Both the position numbers and the translations under genes were made by a program. Shown in pieces: positions 54,077-63,320 of a DNA stretch of 64,000 bases (position 1 is its first letter; every line of letters begins with the position of its first letter). A model generated the notes under the pieces. That model was not told where the DNA came from. It saw nothing but the letters and a program-made list of their open reading frames with translations, and searched no databases. Source of the DNA: Flammeovirgaceae bacterium UBA4465 (lineage in GTDB: Bacteria > Bacteroidota > Bacteroidia > Cytophagales > Cyclobacteriaceae); NCBI GenBank assembly GCA_905182375.1, contig CAJJBF010000009.1:479984-543983 (forward strand). The letters run 5' to 3'.

Positions 54077-56677
54077 TTGTCCCGATACAAGTTTTCTAAT
54101 TCAACCTGTAATTTGAGCCTTTTGCGATATTTTTTGACTCCCTTATTTGTTCTTGTTCTAATAGTGCCCACTTTGGGTCAATCGAACGGGGTCATCAATT
54201 CTGGATATCACGACCTCACAGCACATTATAATGGCTACTTTATTGCTCGCGAAAAAATCAAAGAAATTGAAGCTGGGATTTTTAATAAATACAAATGGAA
54301 CTATAATAGAACTCTCCCTGTTTTCGCCCCTTTTGATACCACAGATTCTAAATCATTAGAAGCTACCTTATTAGAATGCATAGAAAAAGCCTCGATCGCC
54401 ATCCAAAGACATCCAGAATCAAAATGGCAAGATGATGCTTACATTCTCGTTGGAAAAGCCCGCCTTTATGGTTCCGAATTTCCCGAAGCCATCGAAACCT
54501 TTAAGTGGATCAATAAATTCGGCGAAAACAAAAACATACAACATCTTGCCTTATCTCAACTTATCAGAACTTTCTGTGAGGCCTACGAATATCAAAATGC
54601 ACAAGCCGTTATTGCCTACCTGGAAAACGAAAAATTATCTGATGATAATATGCTTATCTACTATTTAAATAGGGCCTATTACTATCAAAAAATTGAAGAA
54701 AATACAGCCGCAGCCGAAAATTTAGAGATGGCGGTAAAGTATCTAAAACGCAACCCAGATAGAGCTAGAATAGAGTTTATAGCCGGTCAAACCCATCAGG
54801 AAATAGAAGATGATCTAAGTGCCTTTCGTTATTATAGAAAAGCTATGAAACATAGCAAAAGTTATGAACTTTCTTTTTTCTCAAAACTCTACATGGTTGA
54901 AGTGACGCCTATCGATGATTTTTCTTACGAAAAAAAGACCCTTAAGAATTTCAAAAAACTCTTAAAAGATCGCAAAAATGCAGATCATAAAGATAAAATT
55001 TATTTTCGAATGGCCGAATATGAATTTAAGAAAGGAGCTTTAGATTTGGCTATTTTGAATTATAAAATGTCTATTGCTAACAATACCATTGATCCCCGAC
55101 AAAAAGCTTATGCTTACCTGAAATTGGCTCAAATTTATTACGATAATAACATGGATTTCAGACTTGCCAAAGTATATTATGACAGTACAATGACCCTTTT
55201 ACCCAAAGACGAAAAAGAGTATGCAGCTTCATTGAGTAGGAAAGAAATTCTTAATGAATTTGTCACCCATATCAATACCATTTCAAAAAATGATAGCTTG
55301 ATCAATTTGACCCTCATTAACAATGATTCCTTAGATATTTTGGTCAATGCAGTACTTGATAATCAAGAAATTGAAACCAAAAAAGCCAAAGCACAGGCAA
55401 AAAAAGAAGCCCGTGCTTCCAATAATGTCCAATTTTACAACAATGAAAATCAGGTAGCCCTTTCGGCATCGACACAAGGAGAATGGTATTTTTACAACAG
55501 TCTTGTTGTGAGTAAAGGATTGGCAGCATTTAAACAAAAATGGGGTCAAAGAAGTTTAAATGATCATTGGAGAAGACAAAATAATAGTAATAATTCCTCA
55601 ACTAATCCTGAGGTCTTGGCATCACAGAGTAATTCTAAAGACAATACAAAAGACACAGAAGAAAAAAATACCAAGTTCGATAGAGTCGAAGCAAAAAATT
55701 CTTTATTGGCTGCTATCCCAAGAGATTCTATCCAATTAAATAAACTTCTAAATGAAATAGAACAGGCATTGTATGAGCTTGGGAAAATTTATAATTTCAA
55801 GCTAAAGGAGCCTCCCAATGCCATATGTACTTTTAATAAGCTCATCAACAGATTCCCGAAGGGTCCCTACCATGCAGAAGTCCTCTATCAACTTTATTTA
55901 CTCAATAAAGAATATGACTCATTGGCAAGTCTCAGTGCGGCTGATCAGCTTGTTTTGTCTTATCCTGATTCTATTTATGCCAAACTTGTAATCAATCCCA
56001 ATTATATTGAAGACAATGACCGATTAACCATTGCGTTACAAAAAGTTTATAAAACCGCCTATCATCACTACAATAATGGTGCTTATAAACAATCTATGTC
56101 ATTGATTGACAGTACTTTGTCATCTGAAATGGGAAATGCATTTGTAGACTATTTATTACTATTAAGAGCCCTCTGTTTTGGGAAGACTGATGGTATTTAT
56201 AAATACCAATTTGAATTAAATAATTTTATCGAGGATCAACCCACGAGTGAATTAATTGAATATGCGAAAGAACTCATTACCGTTTCCGAAGCCTTCCAGA
56301 TTAATCTATTCAGCGCTTCGAAAGCAAAGTATATCAGCAATACTGATCGAGAACATTATTTTCTTTATTTATATCCATCGGACATTGATCTTAAAACCTC
56401 TGTCTCGTCCTTGATAGATGATTACCTTAGCATTCAAAATTCAAACCTCATTACTGGTAATATGGTTTTCGATAAAACCTATTCTATTGCAATGGTAACA
56501 CCATTTAGTAATCTAGAAGCTGCACAAAAATTTCGTTCTGAAATTGAAGTAAACCTGCTTACTTCCGCTGAAAAAGAAAAATGGATCAACCTCATCATGA
56601 CCAAAGAAAATTTTGACATCTTTTATAAGACCAAAGACTTAGACTCCTACCTCACCTTTTTTGACAAGTATTATTAG
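54077..56677 (+). CDS. sprE: SprE/PorW-like TPR protein
   Basis: 866 residues from TTG at 54077; TTG codons for residues 13 and 16 are later options that give a tighter signal peptide. The signal ends near PTLGQ; no lipobox cysteine is visible, although characterised SprE/PorW proteins are lipoproteins. The mature protein opens with YHDLTAHYNGYFIAREKIKEIEAG, followed by tetratricopeptide-type helical repeats (HPESKWQDDAYILVGKARLYGS; KAYAYLKLAQIYYDNNMDF) and a C-terminal SPOR-like region (YSIAMVTPFSNLEAAQKFRSEI). This layout and size match SprE/PorW, needed for T9SS and gliding. It is followed by PBP1A after 1 bp. Confidence 0.72.
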   Translation: MSRYKFSNSTCNLSLLRYFLTPLFVLVLIVPTLGQSNGVINSGYHDLTAHYNGYFIAREKIKEIEAGIFNKYKWNYNRTLPVFAPFDTTDSKSLEATLLECIEKASIAIQRHPESKWQDDAYILVGKARLYGSEFPEAIETFKWINKFGENKNIQHLALSQLIRTFCEAYEYQNAQAVIAYLENEKLSDDNMLIYYLNRAYYYQKIEENTAAAENLEMAVKYLKRNPDRARIEFIAGQTHQEIEDDLSAFRYYRKAMKHSKSYELSFFSKLYMVEVTPIDDFSYEKKTLKNFKKLLKDRKNADHKDKIYFRMAEYEFKKGALDLAILNYKMSIANNTIDPRQKAYAYLKLAQIYYDNNMDFRLAKVYYDSTMTLLPKDEKEYAASLSRKEILNEFVTHINTISKNDSLINLTLINNDSLDILVNAVLDNQEIETKKAKAQAKKEARASNNVQFYNNENQVALSASTQGEWYFYNSLVVSKGLAAFKQKWGQRSLNDHWRRQNNSNNSSTNPEVLASQSNSKDNTKDTEEKNTKFDRVEAKNSLLAAIPRDSIQLNKLLNEIEQALYELGKIYNFKLKEPPNAICTFNKLINRFPKGPYHAEVLYQLYLLNKEYDSLASLSAADQLVLSYPDSIYAKLVINPNYIEDNDRLTIALQKVYKTAYHHYNNGAYKQSMSLIDSTLSSEMGNAFVDYLLLLRALCFGKTDGIYKYQFELNNFIEDQPTSELIEYAKELITVSEAFQINLFSASKAKYISNTDREHYFLYLYPSDIDLKTSVSSLIDDYLSIQNSNLITGNMVFDKTYSIAMVTPFSNLEAAQKFRSEIEVNLLTSAEKEKWINLIMTKENFDIFYKTKDLDSYLTFFDKYY

Positions 56678-56678
56678 C

Positions 56679-58949
56679 ATGAATCAAAAAAAACACATCC
56701 ATATGATGAGCCTTTTCTTCTGGCTTTTATTTGGTTCCATATTTATAGGTGCGCCCACATTTATTTATATGGTCAAAAATGATACTCTGGGCCTCTTTGG
56801 AGGGCTTCCTAGTTTAAACGATTTAGAAAAACCCAAAACAGATTTGTCATCCGAATTGATAAGTGCTGACGGCGTCTCTCTTGGAAAATATTTTAGAAAA
56901 AATCGAACGGCCATTACTTACGATGAACTTTCTCCTGAATTAATCAGTACCTTGTTGGTAACCGAAGATTATAGATTTAAAGAGCATTCGGGAATAGATC
57001 TTAAAGCTTTAGTTCGAGCGATCTTTGGAAAATTAACCTTCCAATTTAAAGGTGGTGGGAGTACGCTGACCATGCAATTAGCAGAAAATTTATATGGTAC
57101 CAATTCTCAAAACCAAGGGGCGATCTATACTATTTCTAGTTTAGGGCAAATTGTTACCAAATTGAAAGAGTGGATCATCGCCTTCCAACTGGAACAGTCG
57201 TATACCAAAGAAGAAATTCTCGCCATGTATTTAAATACAGTGGAGTATGGCTCTAATTCCTTTGGCATACAGGTTGCTGCAAAAACCTTTTTTAACAAAC
57301 TCCCCTCAGAACTTGATTACCAAGAATCAGCCAGCCTCATTGGATCCGTCAATAAGCCTACCCGTTACAATCCTGTTTATAATCCCAACGATGCCAAAGC
57401 CAAAAGAACGGAAGTATTATATAACCTTTTAAAATATGATATTATTGAAAGGTCATTATACGACTCTTTAGTCCAAAAACCACTCCTTCTTAATTATAAA
57501 GTGGACAATCAGCACCAAGGACTGGCCACCTATTTTCGCTCAGTGATCAGGAATAGACTGATGAATTGGTGCAAAGAAAATGGTTATGACCTTTTCAATG
57601 ATGGACTAAAAATATACACCACCTTGGACAGCCGATTACAAAAACATGCGGAGACAGCCGTTACCGAAGAAATGAGTCGTTTACAGGCTTTATTCGAAGT
57701 ACATTGGGAGGATAAAAATCCTTGGATAGATGAAAATAATCAAGAAATCAAAGGTTTTTTGGAATCTGCTATCAAACGAACGGCCACTTACAATAATTTA
57801 CAACTTAAATTTCCAGATGCCCCTGATTCGATCAAATATTATCTGGAACAACCTAAAAAAATCAAAGTTTTCTCATGGGATGGAGAAAAAGACACCCTTT
57901 TAAGCCCGCTCGATTCTGTGCGTTATTATAAGCGCTTTCTACAAGCCGGGTTTTTAGCGATGGATCCAAATTCTGGTCATATTAAAGCTTGGGTTGGCGG
58001 CATTGATTATAAATATTTTCAATATGACCACGTAAAGCAAGGCAAGCGTCAACCCGGATCTACCTTTAAGCCCATTGTATATACCGCCGCCATAGACAAT
58101 GGCTATTCGCCGTGCTACGAGGTCGTAGATGCTGCTGTCAGCTACGCCGTACCCGGACAAATTCCCCCTGTCTGGCGTCCAAATAATTCATCCGGCAAAT
58201 ACAGCGGAGAAGTCATGACGATCAGACAAGCAATGGCCAGATCTGTAAACTCCATTACGGCTTTTATTATGAGTAAGGTCGGACCAAGCAATGTGGTTGA
58301 TTATGCTCGAAAATTGGGATTTACCAGTCCCCTGAATGCGGTACCCTCATTATGCCTTGGTACAGATGATGTTTCTCTTTATGAACTGGTCGGCGCCTAT
58401 GCCACTTTTGTCAACAAGGGGAATTTTACTAAGCCTGAATACATTACTAAAATTGCTGATAAAAATGGAAATATTCTACAATATTTCATTCCTGAAACAC
58501 GAGAGGCGTTGAACGAGCAAACAGCTAATCTGATGTTACATATGCTCAAAGGAGCCATAGAAGAGCGTGGTGGATCAGGAGTATCGCTTGATCCTTGGTT
58601 AAAAGAGAATAACGATATAGGTGCTAAGACAGGTACCACACAAAATGGTTCAGATGGTTGGTTTATAGGTGTCACCAAAGACCTAGTAGCTGGCACATGG
58701 GTAGGAGGAGATGAGCGGAGTATTAGATTCAGGGAATGGATTTTAGGTCAAGGGGCCCGCACTGCCCGACCCATTTGGCAAAACTTCATGCTAAAAGCCT
58801 ATCAGGACTCAACGCTCGATTATGAGCGAGCACCGTTCGCTCCACCCTCAACACAAATCACTGTCGAATTAGATTGTAATATTTATAAGGGTACCTACGG
58901 AAAAGATTCAACCTATTATGACATCGTCAATGAAGGTGATATATTCTAA
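56679..58949 (+). CDS. Penicillin-binding protein 1A (bifunctional)
   Basis: Class A PBP, about 756 residues from ATG at 56679. One N-terminal helix (FFWLLFGSIFIGAPTFIYM). The GT51 glycosyltransferase domain has catalytic Glu in LLVTEDYRFKEHSGID and GGGSTLTMQLAENLY. The transpeptidase shows QPGSTFKPIVYTA (SxxK), SVNS and KTGTTQNG. All catalytic motifs are intact. It polymerises and crosslinks peptidoglycan. It is coupled to the SprE-like gene (1-bp gap) and to uvrC (no gap). Confidence 0.94.
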   Translation: MNQKKHIHMMSLFFWLLFGSIFIGAPTFIYMVKNDTLGLFGGLPSLNDLEKPKTDLSSELISADGVSLGKYFRKNRTAITYDELSPELISTLLVTEDYRFKEHSGIDLKALVRAIFGKLTFQFKGGGSTLTMQLAENLYGTNSQNQGAIYTISSLGQIVTKLKEWIIAFQLEQSYTKEEILAMYLNTVEYGSNSFGIQVAAKTFFNKLPSELDYQESASLIGSVNKPTRYNPVYNPNDAKAKRTEVLYNLLKYDIIERSLYDSLVQKPLLLNYKVDNQHQGLATYFRSVIRNRLMNWCKENGYDLFNDGLKIYTTLDSRLQKHAETAVTEEMSRLQALFEVHWEDKNPWIDENNQEIKGFLESAIKRTATYNNLQLKFPDAPDSIKYYLEQPKKIKVFSWDGEKDTLLSPLDSVRYYKRFLQAGFLAMDPNSGHIKAWVGGIDYKYFQYDHVKQGKRQPGSTFKPIVYTAAIDNGYSPCYEVVDAAVSYAVPGQIPPVWRPNNSSGKYSGEVMTIRQAMARSVNSITAFIMSKVGPSNVVDYARKLGFTSPLNAVPSLCLGTDDVSLYELVGAYATFVNKGNFTKPEYITKIADKNGNILQYFIPETREALNEQTANLMLHMLKGAIEERGGSGVSLDPWLKENNDIGAKTGTTQNGSDGWFIGVTKDLVAGTWVGGDERSIRFREWILGQGARTARPIWQNFMLKAYQDSTLDYERAPFAPPSTQITVELDCNIYKGTYGKDSTYYDIVNEGDIF

Positions 58950-60752
58950 ATGGAACATTTTCAGTTTGATAAAACTTCTTACAATCATATCCCCAAAGAA
59001 CCGGGTGTTTATAAATTTTTTCATACTTCAGGAACTCTTCTATATGTCGGCAAAGCTAAGGTTTTGAAAAATCGAGTAGCTAGCTATTTTAATAATAAAA
59101 ACTTACTCAATAAAAAAACACAACGACTAGTTAGTCAGATCGATACCATTGAGGTCACCATTGTAAATTCTGAATACGATGCCTTGCTGTTGGAAAATAA
59201 CTTAATTAAAGAAAATCAGCCTAAATTCAATATCTTATTAAAGGACGATAAAACATTCCCTTTTCTGGTGGTTACCCGCGAACGATTTCCAAAAATATAT
59301 GCTACACGGAAAGTAGACCCTGATAAGGGGACCCATTTCGGTCCTTACACCAGCGTACGAGCCATGCATAAAGCTTTGGACCTAATCAGTAAACTTTATC
59401 ATGTAAGATCATGTAGTCTCAACCTTTCAGAGAAAAACATTAGCAACTTGAAATTCAAAGTATGCCTCGAATATCATATTGGAAATTGTTTAGGCCCCTG
59501 CGAAGGTCTCCAATCTGAAAAAGATTATTTAAAGGAAATCGATCAAGCCAAGCACATCCTCAAAGGCATCATTCACCCTATTAAAACACGGCTGAAGGAA
59601 GACATGAACCATTCAGCTGATCTCCTTAAATTTGAGTTGGCAGCTGAATATAAGTCTAAATTACAATTACTGGAAACCTTTCAGTCCAAATCATTGATTG
59701 TCAATCCGAGTATCACAGATATTGATATTGTCACCATCCTTAGTGGAGAAGACATCAGTTATCTCAACTTTATGAAAATTGAAATGGGGACGATAAGAGC
59801 ATCTGAAACCGTCTTGATTAAATCTCGACTTAAAGAGAAAACAGAGGAAATCATGGCCTACGCAGTACCTGTTCTCCGACAAAAGTTCAATAGCCACAGC
59901 CCTACCATCATTTCCAACTTCATTTTTGAGCTCACCAACATCAACATCATTATACCACAAATAGGTGATAAGAAGAAATTACTGGATCTTTCTCTGAAGA
60001 ATGCATTTATGTTCAAGCAGAATCATCTGCGAATTAAAACGAAACAACAAGACGATTCAGAACGTACCCTACGACAATTGCAAGATGATCTAAGGTTAAA
60101 ATCTATTCCTCGAGTTATCGAATGCTTTGACAACTCCAACATACAAGGCGCCCACCCTACCGCGAGTATGGTATATTTTAAGAATGGAAAACCCTTAAAA
60201 CAGCAATATCGCCATTATAATATCAAAACTGTAATTGGCCCTGATGACTTCTCTTCAATGACCGAAATCATACACCGCAGATATGAACGCCTGTTAACAG
60301 AGAATAAGAATCTACCTGATCTCATCGTAGTAGATGGGGGGAAGGGCCAACTGAGTGCTGCTTGTATCTCCCTTAAAAACCTAGGCATATACGGAAAAAT
60401 CCCCATTATCGGAATTGCCAAAAGATTGGAGGAAATTTATTTTCCAGAAGATTCAATTCCTATTTACCTCAGCAAGAAATCCTCCACCCTTAAATTGTTA
60501 CAATTTATCAGAGATGAAGCCCATAGATTTGCAATTAACCACCATCGTAACATTCGTTCAAATGATTCTATTACATCAATACTCGATGGTATACCAGGTA
60601 TAGGCCCTAAAAATAAGACCCTTTTGCTTACAAAATTTAAAACACTAAGCCAAATTCGGAAAGCCTCCGTCTCTGTTCTGACAAATGCTATAGGCAATAA
60701 GTTGGCAGTAAGGCTGCATAACTATTTCAATAAAAAAAAGGGACCCCAATAG
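58950..60752 (+). CDS. uvrC: UvrABC excinuclease subunit C
   Basis: Makes the dual incision in nucleotide excision repair. 600 residues: GIY-YIG nuclease (GVYKFFHTSGTLLYVGKAK), a cysteine cluster KVCLEYHIGNCLGPCEG that can hold a 4Fe-4S cluster in characterised UvrC, a UVR-like region, an RNase H-like second nuclease (CFDNSNIQGAHPTASMVYF; DLIVVDGGKGQLSAA) and C-terminal HhH repeats (DGIPGIGPKNKTLLLTKF). It abuts the PBP1A gene. A bidirectional terminator overlaps its stop. Confidence 0.96.
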   Translation: MEHFQFDKTSYNHIPKEPGVYKFFHTSGTLLYVGKAKVLKNRVASYFNNKNLLNKKTQRLVSQIDTIEVTIVNSEYDALLLENNLIKENQPKFNILLKDDKTFPFLVVTRERFPKIYATRKVDPDKGTHFGPYTSVRAMHKALDLISKLYHVRSCSLNLSEKNISNLKFKVCLEYHIGNCLGPCEGLQSEKDYLKEIDQAKHILKGIIHPIKTRLKEDMNHSADLLKFELAAEYKSKLQLLETFQSKSLIVNPSITDIDIVTILSGEDISYLNFMKIEMGTIRASETVLIKSRLKEKTEEIMAYAVPVLRQKFNSHSPTIISNFIFELTNINIIIPQIGDKKKLLDLSLKNAFMFKQNHLRIKTKQQDDSERTLRQLQDDLRLKSIPRVIECFDNSNIQGAHPTASMVYFKNGKPLKQQYRHYNIKTVIGPDDFSSMTEIIHRRYERLLTENKNLPDLIVVDGGKGQLSAACISLKNLGIYGKIPIIGIAKRLEEIYFPEDSIPIYLSKKSSTLKLLQFIRDEAHRFAINHHRNIRSNDSITSILDGIPGIGPKNKTLLLTKFKTLSQIRKASVSVLTNAIGNKLAVRLHNYFNKKKGPQ

Positions 60753-60765
60753 CTCCCTTTTATAT
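60732..60765. terminator. Bidirectional terminator between uvrC and gldN
   Basis: AAAAGGGA (60736-60743) pairs with TCCCTTTT (60754-60761) across a 10-nt loop that contains the uvrC stop codon. The A-run on the left gives a T-run on the minus strand, so it can end both the uvrC and gldN transcripts. Confidence 0.8.
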
Positions 60766-60784
60766 TACTGTATATAGATATTAT

Positions 60785-61621
60785 TTAATTCTCCCATAAA
60801 TTACTCTCGAACTCCATCAATTCCATCTCAGCTTGTTGCTGTAATATCAAGGCTCTCATGGGATCCTGAGCAATTTGGTCAGCATACATCTGTCTAATAT
60901 CTAAATTCTGAGAATTAGATACCCCTATTACCGGTGCATTGAAGAGTCTCAGTTCCAATGCATCAGCTAAATTTACATGCGCCCCCGGATTTTGCTCGTT
61001 AAACCAGTATGCTCTGTCTTTATAGGGTCCTCTGAACAATTTGACAACATCATCATATCTAAAACTAGCTACCTTTTTTTCAAATTGAATTTCATAATTT
61101 GGATTGGCAGGAATACCTATGGTGAGCGCCCTGATGTAATAATACATTCTTGATCTCATACGATCAAAAATAAGATCCTCTCTAATATATATCTTATTAA
61201 ATTCAGTCGGATCAATATCACCATAATTTTTCCCATCACCCTCAGTCTCCTCTTCTGCCTCATCTCCAAAACCACCCCCAAAACCGAAATCATCTCCTCC
61301 ACCTTGAATCTCATATTGCAGCGCCGATATGAATTCATCATCAGGCATTGGTCGCAAACATGAATCAGACATATAGGGCTGGAGCAATCCATCTTTGGCT
61401 CCTTGAATCATCAAGGCCGACAGCTCCGAATTTTTTGAATTAAATGGTTGATTTTGTCTTTGTGTCAGGTTTAATCTCCTAAACAGCGTTTTTTTCCAAA
61501 AAATGTGAATAGGATCAACCTCTGGTTTGATTATCTCAGTTGCCGCCACTGGTGGCTCCACTCGTTGTGCCTGGACTTCCACAAGATATATGAGTCAAAA
61601 ACTAAATAACAATTTTTTCAT
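60785..61621 (-). CDS. gldN: Gliding/T9SS protein GldN, signal peptide interrupted by TGA
   Basis: Periplasmic ring component of the type IX secretion system. The intended start is ATG at 61621, overlapping the gldM end by 20 bp: codons read MKKLLFSF, TGA (61595-61597), then LIYLVEVQAQRVEPP. Except for that stop it is a textbook signal peptide. The only rescue start is GTG at 61582, which yields 265 residues lacking the signal, so the product would stay in the cytoplasm. The mature part keeps GldN features (DPIHIFWKKTLFRRLNLTQRQN; FNKIYIREDLIFDRMRSRMYYYIRAL) and ends with a helical tail. A glycine/acid-rich insert lies at about 98-124. Order is gldL-gldM-gldN. Confidence 0.85.
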
Positions 61622-63281
61622 CTTTCTTAATTTTTAAATCTATTTTAACGGGAATTGACATACTTCGATTGTATGCATTGAAATTTTCAACATTCCCTTT
61701 AAAATTTTGTCTTTTCACCTGCTTGAATTCTAATACCAATATATCTCCCTTGCGGGCCGAAGAAGCAATGGCAGATAAGTTTAATTTACCGCTTCCTTTA
61801 ACGCTCTGTCTACCTATCCCTCCACTCACCAATGTAGCCACGATTTGAGACACTTGAAATTTAGCATCATCCGGCAAAAACTCCTTAAATCCTGCATCTG
61901 GAATTGCTCTTATAGACAATCTCGCCGTTTTTGCAGGAATTCCTTTAGAAACATCAACTTCTCCGCGATCCGAAAAAGCCTTAATTTCAACCGCTGGGAT
62001 AGGTCTTACGCCAAAAGTTCTTGAACCAATTCTATTGCCATTACTAGAAACGCTCAAAACCACTTCTTTTGATTTGGGTACTATCGTCACCGCACCTGCA
62101 GTGGCTCCTTTAATCGTAGATCCTCCTTTCGCAGAAAATGTCGGATTGTAGGTAGTTCCTAACGCAGGTACTTGAACATCTAACTTATTTCCACAGTTGA
62201 AATAAAGTGCCCCTACCGACGCCGATTGAATCTGAATGACCGGCTTCATCACGAAATACTCTTCAGTACTTGAATAAGTGGTATCTCCCCCACCGGGTAA
62301 ATCAATAGTTATGGCTGCTTCGAAGGTTTGACGCTTTTGCATTTCTTTTCCTGCAAACTTTGCCGAGGCTGTAAACTCTACTAATCCCACGCCACCTTCA
62401 ACTGCTATCGGTTTTCCGTTATAAGTCATCGTAGGAACAATTGCTGAAGCAGAGGCTGCAATAAACATCTCCGCCTTATAGGATGTTCCAGCCGCAACAT
62501 ACTTCGACTCAGGCCTTACCATGGCCACAATCTGGTCAAAGGCAATATCGCCCGCTCCCACTTTTGTTGATAAGAAGGCCATCGCTCGTGTTTCATAGCT
62601 CAAAACCTTTGACTGAAAGTCAGCAACAGTAGCTAGACAAGCAGGAGTAGGTGAATCAGAAAAAGCGAGCTGTGCAAAAACCTTACCGGCTTGATTAGGA
62701 TCTTTATTGTAAACAGGATCGTCAATGGCATCTACGGCAATTGCTTTATATTTCAAAAGTTCTGATTCTGGCGCACCAAATTCATCCATAATAGATTTAA
62801 TCTCCTCAGCAAAACCATTTAATTGATCCTTTATCTCTTGACCTTTACCTTGACCTCCTTCTTCTACGGGCATCATATAATGTCCCACCTTACTGTAGTC
62901 TGTTTTACCTGCCAAATTTTTAGCATCGCCCACATAGGTGGGTTCATACTCAATATAGCCCCCAGTAATGGCAACCATCGTGTCCTTGAGCGCAACCATT
63001 TTTGTCATTAAAGCATCCGTTTTCTCATGAACTAATTTAGCCGCTTCCATGACCTTTAAATCTGCCTCTCGGTTACCTGTCTCATCCACAGTCCTGACAA
63101 TGCTCTCCATTATCTGCACGTTTCTCTCTTTGGTTTCATTATTTGCACTTACCAAACTTTCATTAATAAAGACGAATTTATCAATAATGGTATTACTCAC
63201 ATTTAGCGCCAATAAAGCAGTCAGCACTAAATACATCATACCGACCATTTTTTGACGTCCTGTTTCTTTCCCTCCTGACAT
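61602..63281 (-). CDS. gldM: Gliding motility/T9SS protein GldM
   Basis: A single-span inner-membrane protein that transmits the proton-driven rotation to the periplasmic T9SS. 559 residues: a cytoplasmic start RQKMVGMMYLVLTALLALNVSNTI (helix about 10-34), then a large periplasmic part with an alpha-helical D1 and beta-rich D2-D4 (GDTTYSSTEEYFVMKPVIQIQSASVGALYFNCGN; RTFGVRPIPAVEI). The N-terminal G-R-Q-K-M-x-x-M-M-Y-L-V-L-T motif is diagnostic. It is followed by gldN. Confidence 0.95.
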   Translation of the reverse strand: MSGGKETGRQKMVGMMYLVLTALLALNVSNTIIDKFVFINESLVSANNETKERNVQIMESIVRTVDETGNREADLKVMEAAKLVHEKTDALMTKMVALKDTMVAITGGYIEYEPTYVGDAKNLAGKTDYSKVGHYMMPVEEGGQGKGQEIKDQLNGFAEEIKSIMDEFGAPESELLKYKAIAVDAIDDPVYNKDPNQAGKVFAQLAFSDSPTPACLATVADFQSKVLSYETRAMAFLSTKVGAGDIAFDQIVAMVRPESKYVAAGTSYKAEMFIAASASAIVPTMTYNGKPIAVEGGVGLVEFTASAKFAGKEMQKRQTFEAAITIDLPGGGDTTYSSTEEYFVMKPVIQIQSASVGALYFNCGNKLDVQVPALGTTYNPTFSAKGGSTIKGATAGAVTIVPKSKEVVLSVSSNGNRIGSRTFGVRPIPAVEIKAFSDRGEVDVSKGIPAKTARLSIRAIPDAGFKEFLPDDAKFQVSQIVATLVSGGIGRQSVKGSGKLNLSAIASSARKGDILVLEFKQVKRQNFKGNVENFNAYNRSMSIPVKIDLKIKKDEKIVI

Positions 63282-63320
63282 AATTTATCTTTTGTTCAGT
63301 TTAAATTAATTTGTTAAGAA

